A stretch of 64,000 bases of DNA from Psychrobacter sp. 1044 (GCF_904846525.1 NZ_CAJHAZ010000013.1:1-64000); one strand, 5' to 3'; positions 47,384 to 57,297 are shown, counted from the first letter of the stretch. Notes: a model not told the origin generated them from the letters alone. A program made the numbers and translations.

Positions 47384-48088
47384 ATGTCGAGACGCTCAGC
47401 TCCTTTTGTTGCTCCAAGCTACATTGATAACCCTATCTCAGCAGAGGGTAAAAAGCATGCCAAAGCATTGTTATCGACATTGCAAGAAGACATTGCTAGC
47501 TTTCGAGATGAGCAGTTTCCACCTGATATTTTGCGTCAAATTCGTGATATGCCAATTTATGAAGGCAATATCGCCGAAGTCCAAGCCTATCAGCAGCGTT
47601 GGCATAATCTGCTTGAGCGCGCCATGGCGTTTTATCCTGCGGCCAACCTACCGCCCGATCATCTGCCGCTACCAGCCAGCCTTGAGATACCGCAATTTAT
47701 CTATCATGTGCAAAGGCTACATTTGACCAAGACCCGTGCAAAAGAATCAAAAAGCTTCGGTTCGGTCGGTGCGCTTACTGATAAGTGTGGTGACTATAGT
47801 GCTGATGAAATTGCGCGTATGAGTGCAGTATTTGATAATGATGATGAGGCGCGTTTGGTGGCGCATCGTGAATTTATTGATTTGCGCGCCTATGTATTTT
47901 GTCGTGATAGCAAGGGCGAGATGCTGGAGCCTGAACGCGTACGTTTTTATCGAACGGGTCTTATCGTCCATGCTCTGCCCGATTTAAAAATCGTAGACAG
48001 TCGCCAGACCCCGCGTAAACGCCGTAACGATGCTTATAACAATCCACTTGCCGATAATGGTGTGTGGAAGATTTATCGTAAAAAATAA
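47384..48088 (+). CDS. Conserved-looking soluble protein, function unknown
   Basis: A 234-residue protein without signal peptide or membrane helix. It is basic at both ends (MSRRSAPF; TPRKRRNDAYNN near residue 215) with a mostly helical centre. The C-terminal part DLRAYVFCRDSKGEMLEPERVRF looks like a beta-rich core. I recognise no family. It precedes the antiporter gene by 75 nt on the same strand, so the two may share a transcript. The even codon pattern and lack of overlap with other ORFs make it likely real. Confidence 0.75.
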   Translation: MSRRSAPFVAPSYIDNPISAEGKKHAKALLSTLQEDIASFRDEQFPPDILRQIRDMPIYEGNIAEVQAYQQRWHNLLERAMAFYPAANLPPDHLPLPASLEIPQFIYHVQRLHLTKTRAKESKSFGSVGALTDKCGDYSADEIARMSAVFDNDDEARLVAHREFIDLRAYVFCRDSKGEMLEPERVRFYRTGLIVHALPDLKIVDSRQTPRKRRNDAYNNPLADNGVWKIYRKK

Positions 48089-48163
48089 CGTATGCTAAGA
48101 TTTTTTATTTTTACCATGCCCATATTGTACCGCTTATTTTATCATGATTGCTAAGGATTCCAG

Positions 48164-50050
48164 ATGTTCGCTGCCGCCACCGGCTCACCAAATTTAATGT
48201 TACAAGCTACAATCTTCTTAGGAGCAGCCCTGCTCTTTGTACCCCTTGGTAAACGTTTTGGCATTGCGACGGTCTTAGGTTATCTCATTACAGGATTGAT
48301 ATTGGGGCCCAGTGGTCTGGACGTCGCAGGCGATGCTGAGAGCTTGTTGCACTTCTCTGAGTTTGGCGTGGTCATGCTGCTGTTCATTATCGGGCTTGAG
48401 CTGCAACCCTCACGATTATGGGCACTGCGGCGTTCGATATTTGTACTCGGTGGTTTGCAAGTCGGTCTGACTGGCACATTATTAATGGGGCTGTTACATC
48501 AAATTTTTGGCTTACAGCTCGATACTGCTTTTATCGTCGGTTTTGGCCTTGCCTTGTCGTCCACAGCTTTTGTACTACAAATACTGACGGAAAAACAGCA
48601 GCTTTCTAGCACCCACGGTCGTGAGGCGTTCACGATTTTATTATTCCAAGATATTGCGGTTATCCCTTTGCTAGCCGTCATTCCTTTCCTATCAGGGGTG
48701 CGCGAACAAAGTTATGATTTGATTTATTTTGGCAAAGTTTTTGCGGTTTTTGCTGGACTGATTTTTGCTAGTCGTTATGTCGTTCGTCCCTTCTTTAAGT
48801 TTGTAGCCTCTAGTGGCGCATCAGAACTGCTGACCGCCGTTGCGCTATTTATCGTGATGGGTGTATCGATTTTGATGGGTCAAATTGGTTTATCGATGGC
48901 ATTAGGTGCTTTTTTAACAGGGGTACTACTCGCAGATTCTGAGTATCGCCATGAGCTAGAAGCCAGTATTGAGCCATTTAAAGGGTTGCTACTTGGCTTA
49001 TTTTTTATGTCGGTCGGTATGCTGACTGATGTCAAACTTATCTTGGCAAAACCTATCTTTATCATCGGCTGTGCAATGGCATTGATGGCTATCAAATTTG
49101 GTGTCATTACCGCCATTGCAAAGATATCAGGCAATCGCTGGCCAACCAGCATCAGACTGGGTGTGACACTCGCTCAAGGTGGTGAATTTGCCTTTGTTTT
49201 ATTCAGTGTCGCTACTGCTCAAAATGTCTTGCGACCTGAGCTTGCCAACACCCTGAACCTTATCGTCACTATCTCCATGGCGCTCACACCGCTGGCATTT
49301 TTGTTACTTGAGAAAATCGGTGAGCCGTTATTTGCCAAAAGCAAACCCAGCCGAGAATACGATGCCATTCCCGATCATGAACATCAAGTCATTATTGCTG
49401 GCTTTGGGCGCGTCGGTCAGATTATCGGTCGTGTACTACGCATGCATAACATCGAATTTACCGCCATTGAACGCTCAGCAAATCGTGTCGATTTCGTTCG
49501 TAAATTTGGTAACCAAGTCTATTACGGCGACCCAAAAAACCCTGAGATATTGCGCGCGGCTGGTATCAAAAAAGCCCGTGTGTTTATTTTGGCCATCGAT
49601 GATTTAGAGCGCTCTATCACCACGGCTCAATACTTACGTAAAAACTATCCAGACTTGATTGTCTTGGCACGGGCACGTGACCGTCAGCATTATTATCGAT
49701 TGCGTGAGGTCGGTGTGCGTCATATTTGGCGTGAGACTTACCTATCATCCTTGGATATGTCACGTGAGTCTCTACAACTGCTTGGCATCTCACCAGAAAA
49801 AGCGCGTGAGACGGTGCAAACTTTCCGTGATTACGACGATGACTTGATTGAACGTCAGCAAGCGATCTATGATGATGAAGCCAGCATGATTGAATCCGCA
49901 CAATCAGCGATGGCAGAGCTAGAAAGCTTGTTTGATGAAGACATTGATAAAGCCCGAAAAATGGACTTAACGGATTTTTATGACGCGTTGAAAAGTAAAG
50001 CAACACCCGTTGATAAAAAGGACGACGTTGCAACTGACTCTAACACCTAA
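48164..50050 (+). CDS. Kef-type K+/H+ antiporter (CPA2 family)
   Basis: This 628-residue transporter has 11-13 membrane helices (about 1-380) of the monovalent cation:proton antiporter-2 type, followed by an RCK/TrkA-N domain. The Rossmann motif HQVIIAGFGRVGQIIGRVL is near residue 405. GLALSSTAFVLQIL and FLTGVLLADSEYRHELEASIEPFKGLLLGLFFMSVGM are typical of KefB/KefC. Such proteins expel K+ in response to electrophiles when glutathione adducts bind the RCK domain. No KefF/KefG-like ancillary gene is adjacent. The AGGA ribosome binding site is well placed. Confidence 0.93.
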   Translation: MFAAATGSPNLMLQATIFLGAALLFVPLGKRFGIATVLGYLITGLILGPSGLDVAGDAESLLHFSEFGVVMLLFIIGLELQPSRLWALRRSIFVLGGLQVGLTGTLLMGLLHQIFGLQLDTAFIVGFGLALSSTAFVLQILTEKQQLSSTHGREAFTILLFQDIAVIPLLAVIPFLSGVREQSYDLIYFGKVFAVFAGLIFASRYVVRPFFKFVASSGASELLTAVALFIVMGVSILMGQIGLSMALGAFLTGVLLADSEYRHELEASIEPFKGLLLGLFFMSVGMLTDVKLILAKPIFIIGCAMALMAIKFGVITAIAKISGNRWPTSIRLGVTLAQGGEFAFVLFSVATAQNVLRPELANTLNLIVTISMALTPLAFLLLEKIGEPLFAKSKPSREYDAIPDHEHQVIIAGFGRVGQIIGRVLRMHNIEFTAIERSANRVDFVRKFGNQVYYGDPKNPEILRAAGIKKARVFILAIDDLERSITTAQYLRKNYPDLIVLARARDRQHYYRLREVGVRHIWRETYLSSLDMSRESLQLLGISPEKARETVQTFRDYDDDLIERQQAIYDDEASMIESAQSAMAELESLFDEDIDKARKMDLTDFYDALKSKATPVDKKDDVATDSNT

Positions 50051-50129
50051 ATATTTATATATTTTAAAGCGTGTTTGATGATTCACAAATAGGCACTGTC
50101 AGTGTCATCGTTAAATCATTCAACATGCC

Positions 50130-51059
50130 CTAATCAGGCATACAGCTTGCAGGTGCCAGATTTTTATTTAGCGAACTCGTACAGCTCCAACTATCGCTGT
50201 CTGGCACATGGTAAAAAACCAGTGTCTGTTGATTTAGATAGCGGATAGGGAACTGAACATTTTGTATGGTCGCAATGACTGCACAATCCGTTTCTACTAT
50301 GCCAGCGGCCTTTTTATCGATATCAATTCGTATCTGCTGAGTGCCTGTATCGATAGGCAAATGAATCGGACATTGCCCTGTCTGTTGATAAATCAGTGCC
50401 ACACGATTTTGTGCCGTTTTGGCTGTATCATACGCATCGAATAGCACTTCATTGGCTTTTGGCTTGGCAATAATTGGTAAAAACTGTATCTTAATAACCA
50501 TTAAAGCAAAGGCAAAAATACCAAACCCCAATCCTAACCCAAATAAACTGACCCCACCTTCTCGGCGCAGATGCACCTTTTGCGCTGCTTCATCACGCGG
50601 ATAATCATCGATAGCATCTGCAATCTCACGTCGCGCCATGCGGTAATAATACGCATCCGTCCAACGCGCCACCATGAACGACCAAAATAACCAAATGATC
50701 GCGGCAATGCCTATGCGTGTCGCCATCTGGTAAGCATCAGGGATGAAGGACATCGCCAAAAATTCAAACGCAACCAATACCAGTGCCACATTGAGCTGGA
50801 TAAACGACCAGCCTGCTACGCTATAGACAATCGCATCCATATAGCGTTTGCGATAGAGGAGCCAAGGAAACGTCACAAAAAATGCTGCCCAATGCCATTT
50901 TGGCGACAGATAACCTTGCGCATCGAACTGCTCAAAGCGTTTTAGATAATAATGCTGGCTACGGTGACCGATAAACCATTTATCAAGTTGTGTACGCTTA
51001 GCAGGAGTCAGCTGTTCTTGATAAAAAGGGGGCGGCGAATCCGTCTCGATAAATAGCAT
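50130..51059 (-). CDS. DUF2628 domain membrane protein
   Basis: The 309-residue protein contains a DUF2628 region: KWHWAAFFVTFPWLLYRKRY, then a hydrophobic hairpin, then IWLFWSFMVARWTDAYYYRMARRE. About four membrane segments are present (roughly 80-130, 135-150 and 180-200). The C-terminal 110 residues are outside the domain, begin after the last helix and contain three Cys in a polar, probably extracytoplasmic region resembling a pilin-like or PilA-type globular fold. The role of DUF2628 is unknown. An AGGGG ribosome binding site is seen. It converges with the antiporter gene. Confidence 0.82.
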   Translation of the reverse strand: MLFIETDSPPPFYQEQLTPAKRTQLDKWFIGHRSQHYYLKRFEQFDAQGYLSPKWHWAAFFVTFPWLLYRKRYMDAIVYSVAGWSFIQLNVALVLVAFEFLAMSFIPDAYQMATRIGIAAIIWLFWSFMVARWTDAYYYRMARREIADAIDDYPRDEAAQKVHLRREGGVSLFGLGLGFGIFAFALMVIKIQFLPIIAKPKANEVLFDAYDTAKTAQNRVALIYQQTGQCPIHLPIDTGTQQIRIDIDKKAAGIVETDCAVIATIQNVQFPIRYLNQQTLVFYHVPDSDSWSCTSSLNKNLAPASCMPD

Positions 51060-51289
51060 AGATGACCCCTATTAACGATGAAGAAAAATTTAAATCCATT
51101 ACTCACTTTATATGATAACGCCAAAACCGATGTGCAGAACAGTAAAACGACAGATAAATACCGCTAATTCAATGTAAAAGAGCGTCAAGGCAGCCGAATG
51201 CCAATCTATATGTGATACGTCAAACAAGATCAACACTTTCACTTTTTTATGCTGAATAAACGATAACAATATTAAAAAAGCATTGTCCG

Positions 51290-51318
51290 TTCACAGCTGT
51301 ATAGATTTAACTTATAAT
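51290..51318 (+). promoter_or_regulatory. Sigma-70 promoter of trmB
   Basis: TTCACA (51290-51295) and TATAAT (51313-51318) are 17 nt apart, matching the consensus at 11 of 12 bases. The trmB ATG is 40 nt further. Confidence 0.75.
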
Positions 51319-51357
51319 AAGCGTACATCACCCATTTTATGAAGCCTTGTCAATCCT

Positions 51358-52209
51358 ATGAGTCAACATCCTGATATTAATGATAACATCGATAGTACGA
51401 GTACTACTGATGAGCAAAAAGTCCTCAGTACTAACACCGAAAGCAATACTAATACTGACATTGAAGCCCGTATTAGTAATGAGAGTGAGCCTGAAGAAAG
51501 CAAACATCTACGTATCGTCAATACCTTTATGAAACGACGTACGCACATGAATAAAAATGCCGAACTGGCACTGACCGCGCCAGAATTTGCTGAGTATCTG
51601 GTCAATAACAGTTTCGGTGATGGCAATCTTGATAGTATTGACAATCTACGAACACTATTCGCTGATAGCCCTAACGGTAGTGAAGCACCGCTTACCTTAG
51701 AGATCGGTTTTGGACTGGGTGATTCGTTCATTGAGATGGCAGCAGCAGAACCTAGCCGCAATTTCGTTGGTATCGAAGTGCACGAACCAGGTATCGGTAA
51801 ATGCGCCTATATGGCAGGTACTCAAGCACTAACCAATGTCAAAATCATCAACGGTGATGCCATCCAATTGCTCAAGCAACTACCAGAAAACCATATCGAT
51901 CGTATCCAGCTTTACTTCCCTGACCCATGGCAAAAAAAACGCCATCACAAACGCCGCTTCGTCAGTGCTGAACGCATGGCGATTGTGACTCGTAGTCTAA
52001 AGCAAGGCGGCTGGTTCCATACCGCAACCGACTGGGAGCATTACGCCTTTTGGATGGTTGAAGTTTTAGACGGTTTTACTGGTTTAACCAATCAAGCAGG
52101 CGCAGGTAACTTCACCGACCGCCCTGACTTTCGTCCAATGACCAAATTTGAGCGCCGCGGTATAAATAGTGGACATGGCGTTTGGGATTTAATCTATATC
52201 AAAGACTAG
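51358..52209 (+). CDS. trmB: tRNA (guanine-N7-)-methyltransferase TrmB
   Basis: TrmB uses SAM to methylate G46 in the variable loop of tRNAs. The SAM fold is seen in [31 protein letters not shown] (about residues 115-140). The family motif [17 protein letters not shown] near residue 185 and the [11 protein letters not shown] block are intact, and [17 protein letters not shown] closes the domain. At 283 residues it is longer than most (about 240), as the first 50 or so residues are a Ser/Thr/Asp-rich extension. The 17-spaced promoter upstream and a terminator 33 nt after the stop make it a single-gene unit. Confidence 0.96.
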   Translation: MSQHPDINDNIDSTSTTDEQKVLSTNTESNTNTDIEARISNESEPEESKHLRIVNTFMKRRTHMNKNAELALTAPEFAEYLVNNSFGDGNLDSIDNLRTLFADSPNGSEAPLTLEIGFGLGDSFIEMAAAEPSRNFVGIEVHEPGIGKCAYMAGTQALTNVKIINGDAIQLLKQLPENHIDRIQLYFPDPWQKKRHHKRRFVSAERMAIVTRSLKQGGWFHTATDWEHYAFWMVEVLDGFTGLTNQAGAGNFTDRPDFRPMTKFERRGINSGHGVWDLIYIKD

Positions 52210-52242
52210 ATTTGGGTCACTTATCTTCGATGACTTCTGCAT

Positions 52243-52270
52243 AGCGGCTAAATTATTTAGCCGCTTTTTT
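52243..52270 (+). terminator. Terminator of trmB
   Basis: A perfect 10-bp stem AGCGGCTAAA/TTTAGCCGCT with a 3-nt loop is followed by a T run (TTTTTTT overlapping the stem end). Confidence 0.92.
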
Positions 52271-52524
52271 TGTGCTTGCAAATTATCTAATGACAATATT
52301 ATTTGATTTTTTTCAGCTACAACCCTTAATAGACAAGCTATAAGTATTTTTATTAAAAATAATAAATTTTTTTTAATACGTGAAACATCGTCTATTTTCA
52401 TAGAATTTTTAAATAAATAACGCTACATATAGCGGTAAAAAATATATTCCAGCGCCACACTCACAGGTCACCTACCTACTCAAACATTGATAGTATAAGG
52501 GATTCATGAGTTCTCCCCATAAGC

Positions 52525-52753
52525 TGTGGATAACCCTGTGCATAAGTACGCACTTGACAACAATTTCCCTAGATAGATCAAAGGATGAGGTAAAATCGTT
52601 CATTTTTTATACAATTTAAAAAACCTTTTAAATCAGCAGGTTAAACGGTATTTCATAATACTGTAATTTATTTTTAATATATTTTTAAATTAAATTAATC
52701 CTCACTGATGTTTCACAAAAGCTAAATTTAGACGCTTTATTTCTTGTGGACAA
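52525..52753. promoter_or_regulatory. DnaA-box pair and third near-match
   Basis: TGTGGATAA (52525-52533) is a perfect DnaA box (inverse TTATCCACA). After a 3-nt gap, TGTGCATAA (52537-52545) differs at one base, and TGTGGACAA (52745-52753) also differs at one base. The flanks (52600-52700) are very AT-rich. Clusters like this occur at origins and at DnaA-titrating or DnaA-regulated sites. Confidence 0.45.
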
Positions 52754-53240
52754 CTTTTAATGCTATTGACAAAGGGCGACATTATCCTATCCAAAATTAG
52801 GATGTATTCAGCAACTAGACTACACAAGTTATCACTTATATACAATGCGACAGTTAGTGTCGTTTAGCATCATTGAATCCTCTATATGCTCCTTGGTTTT
52901 TGTTATAATCACCTTATCTAATCAACCGTACTTTAGAAAACAGTTAAGGCTCAACGAGCATAATGTTACCTACAAATTATATCTGTTGGCGCTAATTATG
53001 AACTTAATTTTACTTTTATCGTTATTTGATTTTACTGTATAGTAGAGTGATATATCCTATATTACTGTCTACACCATCGATACCCTAACCCATTCATCCT
53101 AGATAGACATTGAACGAACGCTGCTTATTATGTAGATAGCCATCAGCACTATTGAGCCGTTAACCTTCATAGCTACAAACATTTTATTTATCATACCAAA
53201 TTTATAGTTTTAACCAATGATTGAAGACAAGGAATCCAGT

Positions 53241-54293
53241 ATGGACGACAATAAAGCCAAAGCCCTTAAAGCAGCACTCGGTCAAATCGAAAAGCAGTTT
53301 GGTAAGAATACCATCATGCATTTAGGTGACGACTCAGCTATTATGGATGTCGATGTAGTATCAACAGGTTCTTTGGGTCTGGACATTGCACTTGGCATTG
53401 GTGGTCTACCAAAAGGCCGTATCGTAGAGATTTATGGTCCAGAAAGCTCAGGTAAAACGACCATGACGCTACAAGCTATTGCAGAATGTCAAAAACAGGG
53501 CGGCACCTGCGCCTTTATTGATGCTGAGCATGCACTAGATCCAGTTTATGCGCGCAAACTTGGCGTAAACACTGACGAGCTATTACTTTCTCAGCCTGAT
53601 AATGGTGAGCAAGCACTTGAAATCACCGACATGTTGGTGCGCTCTGGTGCTATCGATATGATCGTCATTGACTCAGTTGCCGCCCTAACGCCGCGCGCAG
53701 AGATTGAAGGCGAGATGGGCGACTCACATATGGGTTTGCAAGCACGTCTGATGAGCCAAGCACTACGTAAAATCACAGGTAACGCCAAACGCTCTAACTG
53801 TATGGTGGTATTTATCAACCAAATTCGTATGAAAATTGGTGTGATGTTTGGTAGCCCTGAGACCACGACTGGTGGTAACGCACTGAAATTCTACGCCTCT
53901 GTACGTATGGATATCCGCCGTATCGGTGCGGTCAAAAATGGTGATGAAATCATCGGTAACCAAACCCGTGTCAAAGTTATCAAAAACAAAATGGCACCGC
54001 CTTTCCGCCAAGCAGAGTTTGAAATTACTTATGGTGAAGGTACTAACCATTTAGCCGAAGTGATTGACTTGGGTGTTGAAATTGGTGCAGTTGGCAAAGC
54101 AGGCTCTTGGTATAGCTATGGCGACGAAAAAATTGGTCAAGGTAAAGCCAATTCTGTGCTGTTCTTAAAAGAAAACCCTGCGATTGCGCAAGAAATCGAA
54201 GCCAAAATCCGTGAAGAAAAGCTTGGATCAAAGAAAGAGACCAAAGCCGAAGATAAAGCCAATGAAGCGTTGGTTTCTGACCCTGTACAATAA
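53241..54293 (+). CDS. recA: Recombinase RecA
   Basis: RecA forms filaments on single-stranded DNA, drives strand exchange and activates the DNA damage response. Walker A is GPESSGKTT near residue 66, and Walker B is [13 protein letters not shown] near 135-147. The DNA-binding loop L2 region [21 protein letters not shown] and the polymerisation motif are intact. I start at ATG 53241 (350 residues) because an AAGGAA ribosome binding site lies six bases before it; the ATG at 53217 adds eight residues. The upstream 1-kb spacer lacks a LexA-type box, consistent with the lack of LexA in this family. recX follows after 57 nt. Confidence 0.98.
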   Translation: MDDNKAKALKAALGQIEKQFGKNTIMHLGDDSAIMDVDVVSTGSLGLDIALGIGGLPKGRIVEIYGPESSGKTTMTLQAIAECQKQGGTCAFIDAEHALDPVYARKLGVNTDELLLSQPDNGEQALEITDMLVRSGAIDMIVIDSVAALTPRAEIEGEMGDSHMGLQARLMSQALRKITGNAKRSNCMVVFINQIRMKIGVMFGSPETTTGGNALKFYASVRMDIRRIGAVKNGDEIIGNQTRVKVIKNKMAPPFRQAEFEITYGEGTNHLAEVIDLGVEIGAVGKAGSWYSYGDEKIGQGKANSVLFLKENPAIAQEIEAKIREEKLGSKKETKAEDKANEALVSDPVQ

Positions 54294-54328
54294 CGGCGCA
54301 ATGATTAACCGTTATCAATAATCATGAC

Positions 54329-54362
54329 TTGTTATGAAAATTAAATTGTTATGAACATTAAA
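54329..54362 (+). repeat. Tandem 17-nt duplication spanning the recX start
   Basis: TTGTTATGAAAATTAAA (54329-54345) is directly followed by TTGTTATGAACATTAAA (54346-54362), differing at one base. The second copy contains the recX ATG (54351), and the first has an ATG 17 nt upstream. The duplication looks recent. Confidence 0.75.
54334..54354 (+). other. Six-codon upstream ORF overlapping the recX start
   Basis: The duplicated ATG opens a frame encoding MKIKLL with a TGA at 54352-54354. Its last bases, ATGA at 54351-54354, overlap the recX start. This layout could couple recX translation to ribosomes finishing the short frame, or reduce it. Confidence 0.5.
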
Positions 54363-55469
54363 ACCTTAGCTGAAATACTCGCTGAATCCGATGCCGATTC
54401 AGCGAGTAGTCCTACTATCAAATCAAAAAAACCGTCCAAATCTTCCAAACACTCTGAATCCTCCAAATTTTCTCAGCATTCCTATCAAGGCGATCCTAAA
54501 AAAACGGCTAAGACACGTAAGCATTCAACTTACTATCATGAAGACCATTCATTATCTGACGATGCTGACTTTTCAGTAGAATCCGTTGACGCACCCCCTT
54601 CTACCAGCAAAAAATCTCCTCGATCCAAAAAGCGTAAAAAACGCTTTCACCCAGCGGCTGACTTTAACCCTGAGCCTAATGATGTGCCCGCTTATCAACC
54701 ACCAGCAGCACAAAGTATCAAAGAGATGCTAGCAGAGGTTAAACAAAATATTCATAGTGAACCAGATAATAGTGCGGCTACTGATGATGAATTTAACAAA
54801 GAATCACAGTATACAACCGATGCTGCCATTACGAACACTTCTGTGCATAGCACAGTCGACAGTCAGATGGATAACCTACCCGCTGCTCTTAAAGCCTATT
54901 TGCGCACGCCTGAACAACGACAAGCAGAAATAGATGAGGTCAAAGCCGAAAGTCGCTTGCGTTGGTTGGCGTTTTATTATTTATCGCGCCGTGAGTACGG
55001 CAAGGCTGAGCTTAAGCAAAAGCTTATTGATAAAGAGCAAGCCCCAGATAAAATTGATGCGCTACTTGATGAGTTTGAAGAAAAAGGCTACCAAAGTGAT
55101 TATCGCACGACGCTCATGCTCATTCGTGAAAATATCCGTAAAGGTCGGGGACGCGGACGTATCAAGCAGGAGTTTTATCGTAAAAAAATTGCCCTGCCCA
55201 GTAATATCGATGAGTTAATCGATATGGCAAATGCAGAGTCAGAAGAGTTTAGGGAGTTTGTAGATGATAGCGCAGATAATCTGGTAGATGGTATCGATTG
55301 GCTCAAACTGGCGGTCACAGCGCGCACTAAAAAGTACGGCGATGACATCCCCACTGAACAAAAAGACAAAGCAAAGCAGCTACGGTTTTTGCAATATCGA
55401 GGCTTTCAGAGCGATATCTGTTTTGCCGCGCTCAATTATACTTTAGACACATTAGATGAGCGCTTTTAA
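54351..55469 (+). CDS. recX: Regulatory protein RecX with long N-terminal extension
   Basis: RecX inhibits RecA by blocking filament growth. The C-terminal 160 residues match: LRWLAFYYLSRREYGKAELKQKLIDKE near residues 205-230, then DYRTTLMLIRENIRKGRGRGRIKQEFYRKKI, then the third repeat to FAALNYTLDTLDERF. At 372 residues it is about twice the usual 150-190. The first 180 or so residues are Ser/Lys/Asp-rich with an STSKKSPRSKKRKKRF basic patch, so probably disordered, with no known domain. The ORF shows continuous coding without a plausible inner start before 180. It is co-directional with recA; the translation start lies in a 17-nt duplication. Confidence 0.9.
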   Translation: MNIKTLAEILAESDADSASSPTIKSKKPSKSSKHSESSKFSQHSYQGDPKKTAKTRKHSTYYHEDHSLSDDADFSVESVDAPPSTSKKSPRSKKRKKRFHPAADFNPEPNDVPAYQPPAAQSIKEMLAEVKQNIHSEPDNSAATDDEFNKESQYTTDAAITNTSVHSTVDSQMDNLPAALKAYLRTPEQRQAEIDEVKAESRLRWLAFYYLSRREYGKAELKQKLIDKEQAPDKIDALLDEFEEKGYQSDYRTTLMLIRENIRKGRGRGRIKQEFYRKKIALPSNIDELIDMANAESEEFREFVDDSADNLVDGIDWLKLAVTARTKKYGDDIPTEQKDKAKQLRFLQYRGFQSDICFAALNYTLDTLDERF

Positions 55470-55532
55470 GCCACCCTCACCTTTTTTAAAAACACCCATC
55501 TGCACATAAGACAATATGACTTGAGCGATCTA

Positions 55533-56990
55533 TTAATAATAGCCGAGCACTTTCCACCAAATCAAACCAGCACCGATCCAGATGACCAAATTGACCACAC
55601 TCATTATTGCGCCAATACTCCACCACTCTCTTAACGTCACATAGCCAGAGTTAAAAATGACTGGCGCAGTACCAGTTGCATAATGCGTAAGCGTCATCAT
55701 GATATTGCCCGCTGCGGCTAAGATAAGTGCATATAACATCGGCGGTGCGCCCAAGCTTAAACCCACCGCATAAAATGCTGCAAATAGTGCAGTAATATGA
55801 GCCGTGGTACTAGCAAAGAAATAATGAATATATAAGTACACTAGGGTCAAAATAGTCACAGCGCCTATCCAGCCAAGCCCAGTCGTGCTAATCATCGATT
55901 CGATATTGCCAGAAAACCAGCTTATCAGTCCAAGCTTATTAAGATAAGCGGCCATCATAATAAGGGCGCCAAACCAAATAATGGTATCCCATGCTGACTT
56001 CTCTTTTAAAATATCGTCCCAAGTCAGTACCCCAGTCAATATTAAGGTCGTCAAACCAATAAATGCTGTGGTGGTAGCATCAACGCTATATTGCTCACCT
56101 AACATCAATACGGGAATATTCGCCCACAATAACAGCATCAGAGCAAATACTCCGAGCATGATTTTTTCTTGGCTACTTATTTTTCCCATTTCTGCCAAAT
56201 TTTCCTTGGCAAAACCTTTTGCATCGGGCGTGATTTTAACATCAGGTGGATAAATTATATAAATGACTAACGGCATCACAAGCAGGCATAGCATACCAGG
56301 TACAAACATCGCCACTGCCCAAGTGGTCCATGACAGCTGAATATCACCGCCTGTGGCTTTATTCACTAAATCTACAACCAGAGGGTTGGGCGCAGTAGCC
56401 GTGATAAACATCCCAGAGGTAATAGGATTGGCGTGGTAGTTCACCATCGCCAAATAGCGACCAATTTTGTTTTGAGTGCCTTCTTCTGGCGTCGAATGAA
56501 AGCTTTGCGCGATAGACTTCATAATAGGATGAATAATACCGCCGCCACGCGCCGTATTAGAAGGCGTAATGGGTGCTATCATCAATTCAGCCGCAGTCAA
56601 AGAATAAGCCACGCCGATGGTTTTTTTACCAAAAATAGAAATAAAATAATAGGCAATACGTCGACCCAAACCCGTTTTTATCAAGCCACGCGATATCATG
56701 ACTGCAATACCAATTAGCCAAATCAACGGACTTGAGTAGCTTGATAGTGCATCACTAATGGCTTGTGCTGGGCTATCACTAGTCACGCCTGTCAGTGCGA
56801 CTAGGGTGACGGCAATGATAGCAATGGCGCCAATGGGTAATACTTTGCCGATGATGGCGACAATAGTGGCGATGAATAACGCCAGCATGTGCCATGCTTC
56901 AGGCGTAACGCCAGTAGGCACTGGTATCACAAACCAAATGATCAAGCCGACCAAAATGGCAACCGCTGCTTGAATAGGCTTAAATGGCAT
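55533..56990 (-). CDS. DASS family (SLC13-like) anion symporter
   Basis: The 485-residue transporter belongs to the divalent anion:Na+ symporter family (SLC13/CitT/SodiT type). Typical marks are the SNT-like signature in IAPITPSNTARGGGIIHP near residue 135, and a pair of re-entrant segments. The second half repeats this with ALILAAAGNIMMTLTHYATGTAPVIFNSGY. Twelve or so membrane segments are predicted. Likely substrates are dicarboxylates (succinate, malate, 2-oxoglutarate) or citrate; the exact one is not readable. It converges with recX, and no partner enzyme genes are next to it. Confidence 0.9.
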   Translation of the reverse strand: MPFKPIQAAVAILVGLIIWFVIPVPTGVTPEAWHMLALFIATIVAIIGKVLPIGAIAIIAVTLVALTGVTSDSPAQAISDALSSYSSPLIWLIGIAVMISRGLIKTGLGRRIAYYFISIFGKKTIGVAYSLTAAELMIAPITPSNTARGGGIIHPIMKSIAQSFHSTPEEGTQNKIGRYLAMVNYHANPITSGMFITATAPNPLVVDLVNKATGGDIQLSWTTWAVAMFVPGMLCLLVMPLVIYIIYPPDVKITPDAKGFAKENLAEMGKISSQEKIMLGVFALMLLLWANIPVLMLGEQYSVDATTTAFIGLTTLILTGVLTWDDILKEKSAWDTIIWFGALIMMAAYLNKLGLISWFSGNIESMISTTGLGWIGAVTILTLVYLYIHYFFASTTAHITALFAAFYAVGLSLGAPPMLYALILAAAGNIMMTLTHYATGTAPVIFNSGYVTLREWWSIGAIMSVVNLVIWIGAGLIWWKVLGYY

Positions 56991-57297
56991 GATTAAGTAT
57001 CCTTATAAATGCTTATACCATCACGCAGTCATATTATATAAAGGATCATCAAAGTAGCCACTGCGACAAAAGACTCAATGAATCATATGACCATCTTATA
57101 AGATTTATAGAATTATTTTTCTATTATTCACCATTTTTAACATATCTATTTAGAATAAAGAGTAAATATTCAGTAATTGAGCACCAATAGTAGGGTTAAA
57201 CTAACAGCCATAAAAAAGAGCACGTTGGATAACGTACTCTTTTTTATAGTATTCACTTTGTGGCATTAACGATTGCGACTTTCTTTAAAAAATAAAT
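56991..57297. other. Spacer upstream of the anion symporter gene
   Basis: This 307-bp spacer carries the terminator of the downstream minus-strand gene at 57212-57246. Apart from that it is AT-rich and shows no gene. Confidence 0.5.
57212..57246 (-). terminator. Terminator of the DUF937-like gene
   Basis: Arms AAAAGAGCACGTT and AACGTACTCTTTT pair with one mismatch and are followed by a T run on the minus strand. It lies about 50 nt beyond the stop of the DUF937-like gene. Confidence 0.85.

Larger units (their letters stand above)
52210..53240. other. Long AT-rich spacer between trmB and recA
   Basis: This 1-kb stretch holds the trmB terminator (52243-52270), a perfect DnaA box with a near-match next to it (52525-52545), and a third near-match at 52745-52753. 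A 65-codon plus-strand frame at 52845-53042 has no ribosome binding site or recognisable domain. No LexA-type CTGT-N8-ACAG box is seen before recA. The recA promoter must lie here, but I found no good consensus. Confidence 0.5.

Noticed and set aside
52845..53042. 65-residue plus-strand ORF in the recA upstream spacer
   Set aside because: It has two weakly hydrophobic stretches, but no ribosome binding site and no recognisable family; the region is AT-rich and probably regulatory.
53101..53240. LexA-type operator before recA
   Set aside because: I looked for CTGT-N8-ACAG and found none. This agrees with the lack of LexA in Moraxellaceae.
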